Below are positions 8,201 through 16,198 of a stretch of DNA of 45,272 nt, in pieces. Source of the DNA: Cyclobacterium xiamenense (GTDB lineage: Bacteria; Bacteroidota; Bacteroidia; Cytophagales; Cyclobacteriaceae); assembly GCF_009467825.1 (NCBI RefSeq), contig NZ_WIOK01000038.1, positions 1-45,272 of the forward strand. Direction: 5' to 3'. How positions within the stretch are numbered: position 1 is the stretch's first letter; each line of letters starts with the position of its first letter. A model generated the notes under the pieces. It was not told the origin of the DNA, did no database searches, and saw only the letters and a program-made list of their open reading frames with translations. The position numbers and the translations under genes are program-made.

Positions 8201-9857
8201 TACCCATCCCCTATTCCAGACAGAGCGACACGGACAAAGCTTTACGTATTCGATACCGGTTCCTAATGGGACCTATTATGTGTACACGCTACACAACGAG
8301 GTCTGGTTCGGAAATCAAGGGCCTACTGCACAAGAGGGACAGCGTGTTTTTGATATTCGTATCGAAAACAATACAGTGAAAGAAGATCTGGATTTGTTTA
8401 AAGAGAACGGAAATCAACCTCTTGTACTTGCCTTCGAGGGAACAACGGTAACGGATGGGATCTTAACAATTAACTTTACTGCCTCCATAAACAACGCAAC
8501 TGTATCGGGGATTGTCGTCAGTGAAACTCCCATAACTATTCCCTCCGATGATACGGCTAATTCAGGTATTTCTAAGCAACCTGGATACGATGATTACCTG
8601 ATGATTAATACCGGAAGCCGAGACGATATCAGTTTTGACGGAAAGGTGTTTGTCTCGGATTACAAGACCACGTATTTTACTGGTTTCTCTCCTAACTTCA
8701 ACTTCACGGTACCTGGAGAGGCATTGTTTCAAACGGAACGGTATGCCAAGAACATGAACGTCCGCATACCGGTGGAAAATGGCACCTACCAGGTCAAAAC
8801 GTACCACAATGAGCTCTGGTTTGGTACGTTTGGGCCTGCGGCTGCGAGTGGAAATCGGGTCTTTGACATCTCCATTGAGGGGGAATTAAAGAAGGATGAT
8901 TTCGACATCTTCTCCGAAAACGGGAACATGCCTACGGTCCTTACTTTCAATAACATTGAAGTTACGGATGGGTTCCTGGAGCTTGCCCTTTCGGCAAGTA
9001 GTGGCGATGTAAGCATCTCCGGATTGTATATCGGAAAGGCCCGCAGCACGGGAACGACTCCAGCGAATAGCCAGCAGCCCGTATTTCTTAATGCCGGAAC
9101 GTTCGACGACAAGACCTATAATGGTCAACTGCACATGGGAGATCGTAAAACCAACTACTTCAGCCCATCAAACATCAACGCAAATTACACAGTCAATGGG
9201 TCTGATCTATTCCTTACGGAAAGATTTTCTCGAAATCTGGAATACAGCATACCCGTGCAAAACGGAACGTATACGGTGATCACCTACCACAATGAATTGT
9301 GGTTCGGATCCTTCGGTCCGACAGCAAAAGCGGGCAATCGGGTTTTTGATATATCCATCGAAGGGAATCGTGTAAAGTCGAATTTTGATATTTTCCGTGA
9401 AAATGGGAATAATCCCACGACCCTGACCTTTACTTCCATCAACGTAGGGGACGGCATGTTGACTATATCCATGAATGCGAGCATTAACAATGCCACGGTA
9501 GCCGGTATTGCGGTAATTCCCGAGGGAAGTTCCTCCTCGTCTAATCTGCGGCTTGCGACCGACGGAACCATGCAGTCAACCCAGGAGGGGGGAATCACGC
9601 AGACCTTAGACACCAAGGTCTATCCGAATCCTGCCACCTACCAAACCACCTTGTCCATTGGTCAGGATGTGAGCGTGCGCGAAATCTACATTCAAAGTAC
9701 TTCCGGAGCTTTGGTGAAAAGCATCGATCCGAAAGCTGCTTCCGATGGCTACGGATCCTATACGCTGCCTTTGGCGGGTATGCAATCCGGCGTGTACGTG
9801 GTGACCGTTTCGGATGGAGGAAACTGGGTCAAAAAGGTCAAACTCATTGTTCAATAA
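5289..9857 (+). CDS. Secreted multidomain protein: beta-helix, Ig-like, three malectin-like repeats, type IX sorting domain
   Basis: This 1522-residue protein starts with a signal peptide (residues 1-24). A right-handed parallel beta-helix follows (about 25-560; PWKSINKLN and GDKVFFRRGDTF near its start, many N-N-x-I turns), typical of polysaccharide lyases and surface carbohydrate enzymes. Then come a carbohydrate-binding-like sandwich (about 630-765, ending WMDNLEFYEV), a bacterial Ig-like domain (about 829-920) and three malectin-like repeats (about 932-1078, 1103-1249 and 1264-1413), each with TERxxxxxxYxIPVxNGTY-type and RVFDI motifs. The C-terminal sorting domain (about 1443-1522, VYPNPA to VKLIVQ) directs export by the type IX system and attachment at the cell surface. 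I infer binding or cleavage of an external glycan; catalytic residues cannot be assigned. Confidence 0.88.
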   Translation: MNTVLYRLILCCTMFLAGLPLHAANYYFSSEIGDDSRSFSQARNAATPWKSINKLNAIMSSLSPGDKVFFRRGDTFYGTIRLNRSGNSGAPITFGAYGSGADPILTTFVRLSNWQSVGNGVYEASDNRLPGKQVNMVTINDNPQEMGRFPNSNASNKGYLTYEDHSGGRSITDYQLSSSPNWTGAEVVLRKVFWITDRHTITSHSGSTLNFASNPETRYEPQAGYGYFIQNHPGTLDRYGEWYYNPSTRKMRVYFGSNPGNTRVEASTLDFIVEKTGQARHLVFENLHFKGANRNAFQFEGGNDIKLSNCKIDVSGEDGVFFAGVSNLVIENSAVNYANNVGMNLKISDDAIIRGNSIQNTYMFPGHGRSGDGVGLAIFSDGDNNLIEYNEIKRSGYIGIRFGGDDTHVRYNFIDGFCYTKNDGGGIYSYQGRFDNHKNRKITNNIIINGVGVREGTRIRNFVDKPQAEGIYLDDNVTDVEVSGNTVAHITSKGIYLHNTNNIRVINNTVYDSDNLIFLRNDLMGNPLTNTTIENNKLLAKDASQDFVHIYTLFDDVAQLANFNNNQYSAPFSDNYRFRVRYNMNSSNETSKFFDLRGWQRAYSKDWNSKTGTQLEDMYTVTKQVGSTRYSNGSFNQNANMITCSDCSTSWDNGRLDGGSLKISTTGTSQTVMSTGSLKRGSYYLLKFSAVADKNIPIAFFLRQSGSPWFELSLRHNVGVTWQRGENEVLIQSLSDAENSRLVMEIGTGEAGTVWMDNLEFYEVEASVIRPEEKVLFEKNPTKSERSFSASGGFVGLLNELLSTTQTIPPYSSLLMLKTGSGVIEQDPSEPTVTLVKPESNQTAQQGATILLEASASVQNAAISRVDFFNGSTKLGTANASPYQLAWENVPQGSYNLSAVAVADNGLQSTSPVVSFSVSATSSSPENSSSSYFLNVGTGEATIWNGLSFAGENATNNFFSTSDTFSESNASTHPLFQTERHGQSFTYSIPVPNGTYYVYTLHNEVWFGNQGPTAQEGQRVFDIRIENNTVKEDLDLFKENGNQPLVLAFEGTTVTDGILTINFTASINNATVSGIVVSETPITIPSDDTANSGISKQPGYDDYLMINTGSRDDISFDGKVFVSDYKTTYFTGFSPNFNFTVPGEALFQTERYAKNMNVRIPVENGTYQVKTYHNELWFGTFGPAAASGNRVFDISIEGELKKDDFDIFSENGNMPTVLTFNNIEVTDGFLELALSASSGDVSISGLYIGKARSTGTTPANSQQPVFLNAGTFDDKTYNGQLHMGDRKTNYFSPSNINANYTVNGSDLFLTERFSRNLEYSIPVQNGTYTVITYHNELWFGSFGPTAKAGNRVFDISIEGNRVKSNFDIFRENGNNPTTLTFTSINVGDGMLTISMNASINNATVAGIAVIPEGSSSSSNLRLATDGTMQSTQEGGITQTLDTKVYPNPATYQTTLSIGQDVSVREIYIQSTSGALVKSIDPKAASDGYGSYTLPLAGMQSGVYVVTVSDGGNWVKKVKLIVQ

Positions 9858-9883
9858 CAATAACAGGCCACCTGATGGCAAAC

Positions 9884-9921
9884 AAAAAAGCCGGACGTCC
9901 ACATCGTCCGGCTTTTTTTTT
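9884..9921. terminator. Bidirectional terminator between convergent genes
   Basis: GCCGGACG (9890-9897) pairs with CGTCCGGC (9905-9912) around a seven-base loop, flanked by A on the left and a nine-base T run on the right. It serves both the type IX substrate gene and the minus-strand cluster that ends with the MazG-like gene. Confidence 0.92.
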
Positions 9922-9956
9922 ATTTCTTACCCCTCCTTCGAATCGTACGTTTCCAA

Positions 9957-10286
9957 TCAGGGTTTTAATTTCTTATTCGATAGGTGTCGGTCTTTATCCC
10001 GAAGTGTTTTTTTCTCAAAATTTTTTTCCAGCGCCTGAGTCAAATCCACCCCGGTCTGGTTTGCCAGACAAATGAGTACCCACAGCACATCGGCCATTTC
10101 GTCCCCAAGATCCTTGTCCCGGTCGCTTTCCTTAAACGACTGTTCTCCGTATTTTCTGGCCATGATACGGGCTACCTCTCCCACTTCTTCTGTCAAAATG
10201 GCCATATTCGTAAGTTCATTGAAATACCGAACACCTGTGGAATTGATCCAGGCATCGACTTTTTTTTGTGCTTCTGCTAAGGTCAT
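9957..10286 (-). CDS. MazG-like nucleotide pyrophosphohydrolase
   Basis: This 109-residue all-alpha NTP pyrophosphatase carries the metal-binding pattern of the MazG superfamily: EExxE at Glu33, Glu34 and Glu37 and ExxD at Glu63 and Asp66 (GDEMADVLWVL). By family it hydrolyses (d)NTPs to monophosphate and pyrophosphate, usually to remove non-canonical nucleotides. Its length fits the single-domain YpjD-like group, not the two-domain MazG of enterobacteria. It is the last gene of a six-gene minus-strand cluster, five bases after the ATPase gene. The substrate is unknown. Confidence 0.85.
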   Translation of the reverse strand: MTLAEAQKKVDAWINSTGVRYFNELTNMAILTEEVGEVARIMARKYGEQSFKESDRDKDLGDEMADVLWVLICLANQTGVDLTQALEKNFEKKTLRDKDRHLSNKKLKP

Positions 10287-10291
10287 TTGCT

Positions 10292-11827
10292 TTAGTTTTG
10301 GTACGTAATTTTTCCTTGGTTTAATTCGAGAACCCGGTCTACGCTTTCCGGAACGTCCGCATCGTAGTGGCTCACAAATAACAGCGACATGCCTGTATTT
10401 TCACAAAAGTAAGAAATGGTTTGCCGAAATCGTACCCGCTGTGCCTCGTCCATGCCTTGGGACGCTTCATCCAAAACCAAGAGCTGGGGACATTTGATCA
10501 TCGCTCGGGCCAACAGGCAAAACCGTTGCTCATCCAAGCTGACGCGATGAAAATTTACCGATGCCAGGTGATCCAACTGAAACGCGGCCAACCATGCGTC
10601 TGCCAGGGCTTCCTGCGATGGATCGGTTTTTTTGAACAGGCCCATGGTGTCAAACAATCCCGACAACACCACCTTTTTACAGGTCTGATTGGATGGGAAA
10701 TAACGACCCAGCTCCGGTGAAACAAACCCAGTGGGCTTCTTGATCTCCCAGATACTTTCCCCTGTACCCCGCTTCCGATCAAATAGTACGATATCGTTGG
10801 CATAGGCTTGCGGATTCTCTCCCAAAACCAAACTGATAAGCGTGGATTTACCCGCCCCGTTGTGACCCCGAATCAACCAGCGCTCTCCCGGACCCACCCG
10901 CCAGTTGATTCGATCCAGTAGCAACTTGTCCTGGTACCTTATACCTACCTCACGCATCGCTATTACTTCGCGAATCCCTGACTTGAAAAAAACTTTTTTC
11001 AACAATCCCTCAAACGCATCAAAGGCGCTTTCACCCTGCATGCGCAAGGTCTCTTCCTTCGCAAGTAAACGTTTGCGGTCGGTGACGACCTCCAGCCTTC
11101 CCTGACCCAACCAGCCAAAACGACTGATGGAAGGAGGAACCTCATCTGCAGTGCTTGTCAGGACCACTTGTATGCCAGATTGAATGATTACCTGTAGTAT
11201 TTCGTCGAACTGTTGGCGGGTTTTTACATCCAGTCCCGTAAGGGGCATGTCCATTAAAAACAACCGGGGGTTTTTACGTAAGGCCATGGCCAGTGCCAGT
11301 CTCCTGGTTTCTCCATTCGATAATTTGATCAGGGATTTCTCCCGGAGCTCCTGAAGCCCAAAAAGCCCAACCACCCGATCCAGGGTCCAGGGACCGGTCG
11401 CTTTTACTTCCACCTGTGCCAGGTACCTGCCCACTGTTTCTGTATCCTCGGATTCCGAACTATTGAAACGCTGCTGGTAGTAAAAGTTTTGCTGACTGGA
11501 TTTATTTCGAAAGGTGTATTCCTGCGACACAAAAGCAATTAGATCCCGGAAACTATTGATTTCACCTCGCTGGCTTTGGGCTTTTTGATAACTTTCCGCA
11601 AAGGGTCTGGCAATCCGTCCTGCCACCAGGGATGTACGGCCCAAAAGCGTTTCCAGAAATGCCGTCCGCTCCTTTCCTGAACCGCCTGCTATCACCCAGG
11701 ACTCTCCCTTTCTTATTCTGAAATCCAATTGCCGAAAGAGCGCTTTGCCCGAATACATGACCGTAGCCTGTTCAATTACTAAAAAATCTTCAGAGGCTTT
11801 TTCGGTAGTAATCCGATTTTCTTCCAT
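10292..11827 (-). CDS. ModF-like protein with two ABC ATPase domains, no membrane domain
   Basis: The 511-residue soluble protein has two ABC domains (about 15-260 and 285-511). The first has a broken Walker A (GGSGKERT, 48-55), a good signature (LSNGE, 169-173), Walker B LFLMDM with Met194 in place of the catalytic Glu, and no switch His (TST at 224-226). The second has a proper Walker A (GHNGAGKST, 321-329), Walker B LDE (Glu454) and His487, but a degenerate signature (SLDEQ, 430-434). If the domains pair head to tail, one site is complete and one is dead. The architecture resembles ModF, whose role is not firmly known. No transporter gene is adjacent. Confidence 0.75.
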   Translation of the reverse strand: MEENRITTEKASEDFLVIEQATVMYSGKALFRQLDFRIRKGESWVIAGGSGKERTAFLETLLGRTSLVAGRIARPFAESYQKAQSQRGEINSFRDLIAFVSQEYTFRNKSSQQNFYYQQRFNSSESEDTETVGRYLAQVEVKATGPWTLDRVVGLFGLQELREKSLIKLSNGETRRLALAMALRKNPRLFLMDMPLTGLDVKTRQQFDEILQVIIQSGIQVVLTSTADEVPPSISRFGWLGQGRLEVVTDRKRLLAKEETLRMQGESAFDAFEGLLKKVFFKSGIREVIAMREVGIRYQDKLLLDRINWRVGPGERWLIRGHNGAGKSTLISLVLGENPQAYANDIVLFDRKRGTGESIWEIKKPTGFVSPELGRYFPSNQTCKKVVLSGLFDTMGLFKKTDPSQEALADAWLAAFQLDHLASVNFHRVSLDEQRFCLLARAMIKCPQLLVLDEASQGMDEAQRVRFRQTISYFCENTGMSLLFVSHYDADVPESVDRVLELNQGKITYQN

Positions 11828-11890
11828 TACTTCTACACGGTTTTAATCGATTTTTCCCGGCGCAGGACTCCCAACGCGTCGGTTTGGATG

Positions 11891-12343
11891 CTAGACCTTA
11901 TTTTTGGAATCAATGATAATGGTTACCGGGCCGTCATTTATCAACGATACCTGCATGTTGGCGCCAAAAACTCCACATTTTACCGGCTTCCCAAGCTGTT
12001 GGGATAATTCGTCAATACAGGCTTCGTAGAGCGGAATCGCCACGTCAGGTTTTGCTGCTTTAATATAGGAGGGTCTATTTCCTTTTTTTGTGCTTGCATG
12101 TAGGGTAAACTGACTGATAAGCAGCAACTCTCCCGCCACGTCCAGCAGGCTTTTGTTCATGACGCCAGCCTCATCAGGAAAAACTCGCATGTGTACGATT
12201 TTCCGACTGATCCAGTCCAGGTCTTCCCTTGTATCGGCATCTTCGATGCCCAGCAGAATTAGCAAACCGGTCCCGATCGAGGCTTTCTCCTGCCCCGAAA
12301 TCGCCACAGCTGCCTCGGAAACGCGCTGAATCACTGCAATCAT
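11891..12343 (-). CDS. dtd: D-aminoacyl-tRNA deacylase
   Basis: This 150-residue protein matches DTD over its full length. It opens MIAVIQRVSEAAV and has the substrate-site motif SQFTL and the cross-subunit NDGPVT motif holding the Gly-Pro pair that rejects L-amino acids. It removes D-amino acids (and glycine from tRNA-Ala) from mischarged tRNA in the cytosol. Its ATG overlaps the stop of the preceding oxidoreductase gene in ATGA form (12340-12343), which suggests coupled translation. Confidence 0.95.
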   Translation of the reverse strand: MIAVIQRVSEAAVAISGQEKASIGTGLLILLGIEDADTREDLDWISRKIVHMRVFPDEAGVMNKSLLDVAGELLLISQFTLHASTKKGNRPSYIKAAKPDVAIPLYEACIDELSQQLGKPVKCGVFGANMQVSLINDGPVTIIIDSKNKV

Positions 12344-13062
12344 GAGCTCATTTCGTGCATTTCGGAAGAGGGAATGGTTTCATTTCCGGAAAGGGTTGGC
12401 TCCCGATCCTTTACAACCATGGCCCTGGCCACCTGGGACCCATAAATGGGCTTGTATTTTTTGAACAGTCCCAAAAATGTAAGCCCCTTCATCAAAACTT
12501 TTCCCACTTCCTCCCCAAGGCGATTTTCACTACGCTCTCCCAGGAGCAGGGAAGGCTGAAAAATGCCCAGATAAGTAAAATCCATTCGTTTTAGGTCGTT
12601 TTCGACGACTCCTTTTACCTTGTTGTAAAAAACTCCAGAGCCAGCATCCGCTCCAAGCGCGCTGACATAGAAAAATCGTTTTGCGCCAAAATGCAGCACC
12701 ATGCGTGCAAAACCAATCACGAAATCATGGTCTACCTGAAAGAATTTTTCCTTTGACCCAGCATTTTTAATGGTGGTACCCAGGGAGCAGAATGCAGATA
12801 GCGTTGCCTCCTCAGTCTCCAGGCTTTTAATAAGGGGCTGAAACTGACCGCTAGTATTTTGTAAGCGGATGGATTCTTGTAGATTCACTTTTTCTAACCG
12901 GTTAAAGTCTACGGTCACCTGAACAAATTTGGCGTGCTTTAGGGCCAAGTCGCGTCTACCAAAGGAAATCACCCAATCGTAGTCCGGGTTTTGGAAGAGC
13001 TGGTGGAGCAGTTGCATGCCTACCAGACCGGATGAGCCGGCTACCAGTGCTACCTTAGTCAT
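12340..13062 (-). CDS. NAD(P)-binding oxidoreductase (HTATIP2/YbjT-like atypical SDR)
   Basis: The 240-residue protein opens with a Rossmann motif, VALVAGSSGLVG, as in atypical short-chain dehydrogenases of the HTATIP2 group. It has a hydrophobic FFYVSALGAD segment and FTYLGIFQPSLLLGER, both characteristic of that group. The substrate is unknown. I place the start at 13062, because that ATG overlaps the upstream stop as ATGA. An in-frame ATG at 13083 would add seven residues (MGKGKAA) and overlap the upstream gene by 25 bases. Confidence 0.8.
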   Translation of the reverse strand: MTKVALVAGSSGLVGMQLLHQLFQNPDYDWVISFGRRDLALKHAKFVQVTVDFNRLEKVNLQESIRLQNTSGQFQPLIKSLETEEATLSAFCSLGTTIKNAGSKEKFFQVDHDFVIGFARMVLHFGAKRFFYVSALGADAGSGVFYNKVKGVVENDLKRMDFTYLGIFQPSLLLGERSENRLGEEVGKVLMKGLTFLGLFKKYKPIYGSQVARAMVVKDREPTLSGNETIPSSEMHEMSS

Positions 13063-13475
13063 AGCTGCCTTTCCCTTTCCCAATCCAGAAACCGCTCAAT
13101 ATCGGATTGAAGACTTTTGAAAATGGCCAATAACACCGTAATGTCATCAACGTAGCCGACGAAAGGTATAAAATCCGGAACCAAATCTGTTGGCAAAGCA
13201 AAATAAAATAAGCCGAGAACCAGCAATCCCAGGGAACGATTAGAGAGCCCGGAATATTGCTTATTTACGTGGGCCCGAATCATCCGGATAAAAACTTCCA
13301 CCTGGTATTTCACCTGGGCAAAGGTGGGATTTTGGGAAAGCTCTTTCCACTTGAGGCTGGCTTTTTCCAGCAAATAACGTAACTTTTCCTCCGTCGCCGC
13401 GATGTGCATGGCCCGGTTCAGGTAAATCGACTTTGCCTTCTCGAAGAAGCCGTGCTCTTGTTTGTCTCTGTTCAT
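13059..13475 (-). CDS. YkvA/DUF1232 family membrane-associated protein
   Basis: The 138-residue protein carries the DUF1232 core near residues 85-125: LGLLVLGLFYFALPTDLV, then PDFIPFVGYVDDITVL, a hydrophobic hairpin with the conserved P-x-D-x-x-P-D-x-x-P pattern. The function of the family is unknown. The N-terminal 70 residues are helical and charged. It lies 32 bases after the preceding gene and overlaps the next by four bases, so it is part of the cluster. Confidence 0.85.
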   Translation of the reverse strand: MNRDKQEHGFFEKAKSIYLNRAMHIAATEEKLRYLLEKASLKWKELSQNPTFAQVKYQVEVFIRMIRAHVNKQYSGLSNRSLGLLVLGLFYFALPTDLVPDFIPFVGYVDDITVLLAIFKSLQSDIERFLDWERERQL

Positions 13476-13507
13476 GCCTAATTGCTACGATTGGTATGGT
13501 ACGGGTT

Positions 13508-14029
13508 TTAGTAATAGATGCGGACTTCGTCCTTAATTCGCTTTAGCGCAAGGACGACAATGTCCTGTTCTTGTTCCAGCGATAGCTGGAAAATTGTCTT
13601 CGCCAGGTCCAGGCTTTTTTCGTTTCCATCCACTTGCTGATAGGACCGATTGATCAGCGAAAGTGTCTGCTCTACAGCCGTCCGCACCGATTCCCAGGTT
13701 TCATCCGAAAAATAGACCTGCTGGGAAAGGTTGTGATTGAATTCATTCCGTATTTCTTCTACCAATCTACTGTGCAGTTCTCCCGCCGTAAACCCCGGTT
13801 CATTGATCCTTCGAATCAAATTATTGGGAGAAATACGCTCCATTAGCAAGCACAACCGTTCCGCCGCCTGTAACCGAAGTGGGAGTAACAATTCGGTGTT
13901 CTTGGTTTTGATGTCTACCCACTTCATTTCTTTCTCCTTCTTCAAAAATGATACCGTAATGATAAACATCCCATAGATAACCAGACCGGCAGGAAGAACG
14001 ATGCTCAAAAGTTGTATCAAGTATTCCAT
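13508..14029 (-). CDS. Small membrane-anchored protein of unknown function
   Basis: I do not recognise this 173-residue protein. Residues 5-28 form one membrane segment (LIQLLSIVLPAGLVIYGMF), followed by a basic KKEKEMKW stretch that suggests the rest is cytosolic. The remainder is predicted helical, with ERLCLLMERISPNNLI and a C-terminal QEQDIVVLALKRIKDEVR. It is the first gene of the cluster running to 9957 and is divergent from the IscA-like gene, with about 110 bases between them. Confidence 0.65.
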   Translation of the reverse strand: MEYLIQLLSIVLPAGLVIYGMFIITVSFLKKEKEMKWVDIKTKNTELLLPLRLQAAERLCLLMERISPNNLIRRINEPGFTAGELHSRLVEEIRNEFNHNLSQQVYFSDETWESVRTAVEQTLSLINRSYQQVDGNEKSLDLAKTIFQLSLEQEQDIVVLALKRIKDEVRIYY

Positions 14030-14099
14030 CGAAAATGTGTTTGCGGTACAATATCTAAAATAATGTCAATTTATGCTATGCCAAAAGGCTTTTCTCTCC

Positions 14100-14107
14100 T
14101 AATTTTG
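14100..14107 (+). promoter_or_regulatory. TAnnTTTG -7 box upstream of the IscA-like gene
   Basis: TAATTTTG matches the Bacteroidota -7 consensus 33 bases before the ATG at 14140. No good TTG was found at -33. Confidence 0.35.
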
Positions 14108-14139
14108 AACCATTCTTCAACACAGGACCTTTTTTGTAC

Positions 14140-14454
14140 ATGCAGATACCGGTCAATATCACTTCCAAAGCATTGGAGGAAATAAGAAATATCATTAACA
14201 CCAAAAATATCCCCGAAAATTATGCACTGCGGGTTGGCGTCAAAGGCGGCGGGTGTGGGGGAGTTTCCTATGCGTTGGGTTTTGACCAGCAAAAGGAGGG
14301 TGACCAGCAATTTGACGTAGAGGGACTAATGGTCTTGATCGAAAAGAAACACGTGATGTTTCTGATGGGCATGCAAGTAGATTTCCACGAAAGTAACGAG
14401 GCCCGTGGCTTCGTCTTCAGCAATCCCAACATCCCGAAGCGGCACGATGCCTGA
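14140..14454 (+). CDS. IscA/HesB-like iron-sulfur protein lacking the C-terminal Cys-Gly-Cys
   Basis: The 104-residue protein has the HesB/IscA fold: ITSKALEEIRNII, then LRVGVKGGGCGGVSYALGFD, then IEKKHVMFLMGMQVDF and GFVFSNPN. IscA proteins normally bind iron or clusters with three cysteines, one in the GGCGG loop and two in a C-terminal CGC. Here the first is present and the C-terminus reads SNPNIPKRHDA without any cysteine. Canonical carrier chemistry is therefore unlikely; it may be structural or regulatory. The start is set at ATG 14140, because the upstream in-frame TTG adds only two residues. Confidence 0.8.
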   Translation: MQIPVNITSKALEEIRNIINTKNIPENYALRVGVKGGGCGGVSYALGFDQQKEGDQQFDVEGLMVLIEKKHVMFLMGMQVDFHESNEARGFVFSNPNIPKRHDA

Positions 14455-14485
14455 GTCCTTTTTGATTGGACGCTTTTCGTGCGGC

Positions 14486-14947
14486 TCAGCACAATCCCTC
14501 AAAACCATACTTTGCCTGAGACCAAAACCCATCCAACGCAATCATCCGTGGCTTTAAAAAAGAAATAATCCGCGGCCAATGCTCCCGGTTCAGGACGTTT
14601 ACTCCCTCCAATTCTTTCCTAACCGAATATTCCGAAATGGACGTCTCATTCGACGGGGCCGACAGCCATACCCAGGATTCTCCAAGTTCGTTTTGGAATA
14701 GCGGTCGAAGGGCCTGTAATTGCTCAAAATACAATTCTCCCAACAGAGGGTCCGGATGCTGGATTTCGATGGAAATAGAAGCCCTCGATCTGTCTGCTTG
14801 CATTCGAAAGTACAAATGACGTACGCCGGTTCGGTAGTTTTGCCAATTTACCCGGCCGCCATCCGCCGAGGGAACGGGCTTCATGTACGCGCCAAATACC
14901 GTCCAAAACTCCTGTGTAAGCTTGCTTGCCTGATTCCTGGAATACAT
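14486..14947 (-). CDS. DUF4268 family protein
   Basis: The 153-residue protein matches DUF4268: SRNQASKLTQEFWTVFG at the N-terminus, then a GVRHLYFRMQADRSRASISI strand region, and RPRIISFLKP-like text near the end (here WPRIISFLKPRMIALDGFW). DUF4268 is often found at the C-terminus of nuclease-like proteins; here it stands alone. Its function is unknown. It is the last gene of the cluster from the WD40 gene, 12 bases after folB, and is convergent with the IscA-like gene. Confidence 0.75.
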   Translation of the reverse strand: MYSRNQASKLTQEFWTVFGAYMKPVPSADGGRVNWQNYRTGVRHLYFRMQADRSRASISIEIQHPDPLLGELYFEQLQALRPLFQNELGESWVWLSAPSNETSISEYSVRKELEGVNVLNREHWPRIISFLKPRMIALDGFWSQAKYGFEGLC

Positions 14948-14959
14948 GAGGTACCCGTT

Positions 14960-15325
14960 TCAGCTGTAATCCTGGGGGTAATTTACCTCCACCACTGAGT
15001 AATTCACCACGCCACCTATGGCGGGATTGTGCTTTTTTATTACGACGCAGATATGGGCGGTGTCCGGGTAAACCTTTAAAATATCCTGAATCATCAGGTG
15101 TGCCAGGTGTTCCAATAATTTGACAGGAACCTGCATGTGCGCCTTTGCTATCTGATACAACTTGTAATAGTCCACGGTTTTTTTCAGATCATCGTGTAGC
15201 ATGGCCTGCCGAAAGTCCGTTTCCACGTGCAAATCTACAGTAAAACGGTTCCCTAATTTTTTTTCTTCTGAAAAAACGCCATGATAGGCATGAAATTCAA
15301 TGCCCTCCAAAGATACCTTGCCCAT
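14960..15325 (-). CDS. folB: Dihydroneopterin aldolase
   Basis: This 121-residue enzyme of folate synthesis cleaves 7,8-dihydroneopterin to 6-hydroxymethyl-dihydropterin and glycolaldehyde in the cytosol. It opens VSLEGIEFHAYHGVFSEEK, with the conserved active-site YHG and following Glu. LLEHLAHLMIQDIL supplies the pterin-binding Glu, and VVIKKHNPAIGG the catalytic Lys segment. The start codon overlaps the stop of the DivIVA gene as TGATG, so translation is probably coupled. Confidence 0.95.
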   Translation of the reverse strand: MGKVSLEGIEFHAYHGVFSEEKKLGNRFTVDLHVETDFRQAMLHDDLKKTVDYYKLYQIAKAHMQVPVKLLEHLAHLMIQDILKVYPDTAHICVVIKKHNPAIGGVVNYSVVEVNYPQDYS

Positions 15326-16161
15326 CAGTCAAATTGATCAAAAAATGATCCGGATTGTTTTTTTCCCGGACTTTCTTCCGGCTTTTTTTCGCTCGGGTGA
15401 TCCGAAGCTTCTGCCTGAATGTCAGGGGAGGGCGCTTGTTTATCATCAAGACCGATCTCCGGCGGTAGGTCAGTGGAGGACTCGGCTGACAGGGGTTGTT
15501 GCCAGGTATAAGTCGTGTCTGAAGCTGCCTCATCCGATTCCTGGCGGAATGCCTTTTTTGGCTCCCTGCTCAGGGAAGCATAAAAGGAATCTTTTCGCTG
15601 CAAATCTTTGACCATTCGGGTATGAGCCCCGGCGTCGATTTCGGAAAACCCCTCCTGTACAGCTTTTACATTCTCCAGGGTTTCGCTCGCGGTCTTTTTT
15701 AGGTTTTTCAATAGATAGTCCCGTTGCGCCTGCAGTTTCTCGTAATTATCGACTAACAATTGCACGTCTTCTTTTAGGTCTTCAATGATCGTTTTGGCCT
15801 GTGATTCTGCCTGATCCACCATGTTTCGCGCTTTGGTTTTCGACTCCGCATGCAATGCATCTGCATTCATCTGGGCTTCTTTGAGGATGAGTTCGGCAGT
15901 TTTATTGGCCTGCTCAATGATGCTCGCTCCGGTATCTTCCGCAGTTTTAAGGGTTTTAAAAAGGGATTGTTCGACTTCCCTAAGTTTGGATGCCTCCTTC
16001 TCGGCTTGTTCGTACCTCGCCTTGAGGGCATTCTTTTCTTCCACCAGTTTTTCCCATTCCTGGGAAAGATAGCTCAAAAATGCCGTTACTTCCTCTTTGT
16101 CATAACCCCTGAAATTTTTTTCAAAGGTCTTTTGGCGAATATCCAAGGGTGTTATTTTCAT
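15325..16161 (-). CDS. DivIVA domain protein
   Basis: The 278-residue protein begins MKITPLDIRQKTFEKNFRG, then YDKEEVTAFL: the DivIVA N-terminal membrane-binding motif with its FxxxxRGYD-type turn. A long coiled coil follows to about residue 190, then an acidic, Ser/Pro-rich, probably disordered tail ending FFDQFD. DivIVA proteins bind curved membrane and position partners in growth or division. I place the start at 16161, since the domain starts there and an earlier in-frame ATG would overlap the WD40 gene. Confidence 0.88.
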   Translation of the reverse strand: MKITPLDIRQKTFEKNFRGYDKEEVTAFLSYLSQEWEKLVEEKNALKARYEQAEKEASKLREVEQSLFKTLKTAEDTGASIIEQANKTAELILKEAQMNADALHAESKTKARNMVDQAESQAKTIIEDLKEDVQLLVDNYEKLQAQRDYLLKNLKKTASETLENVKAVQEGFSEIDAGAHTRMVKDLQRKDSFYASLSREPKKAFRQESDEAASDTTYTWQQPLSAESSTDLPPEIGLDDKQAPSPDIQAEASDHPSEKKPEESPGKKQSGSFFDQFD

Positions 16162-16198
16162 TTCTCTGTGGTTAAATCCGGTGAATAACTGGCGAGCT

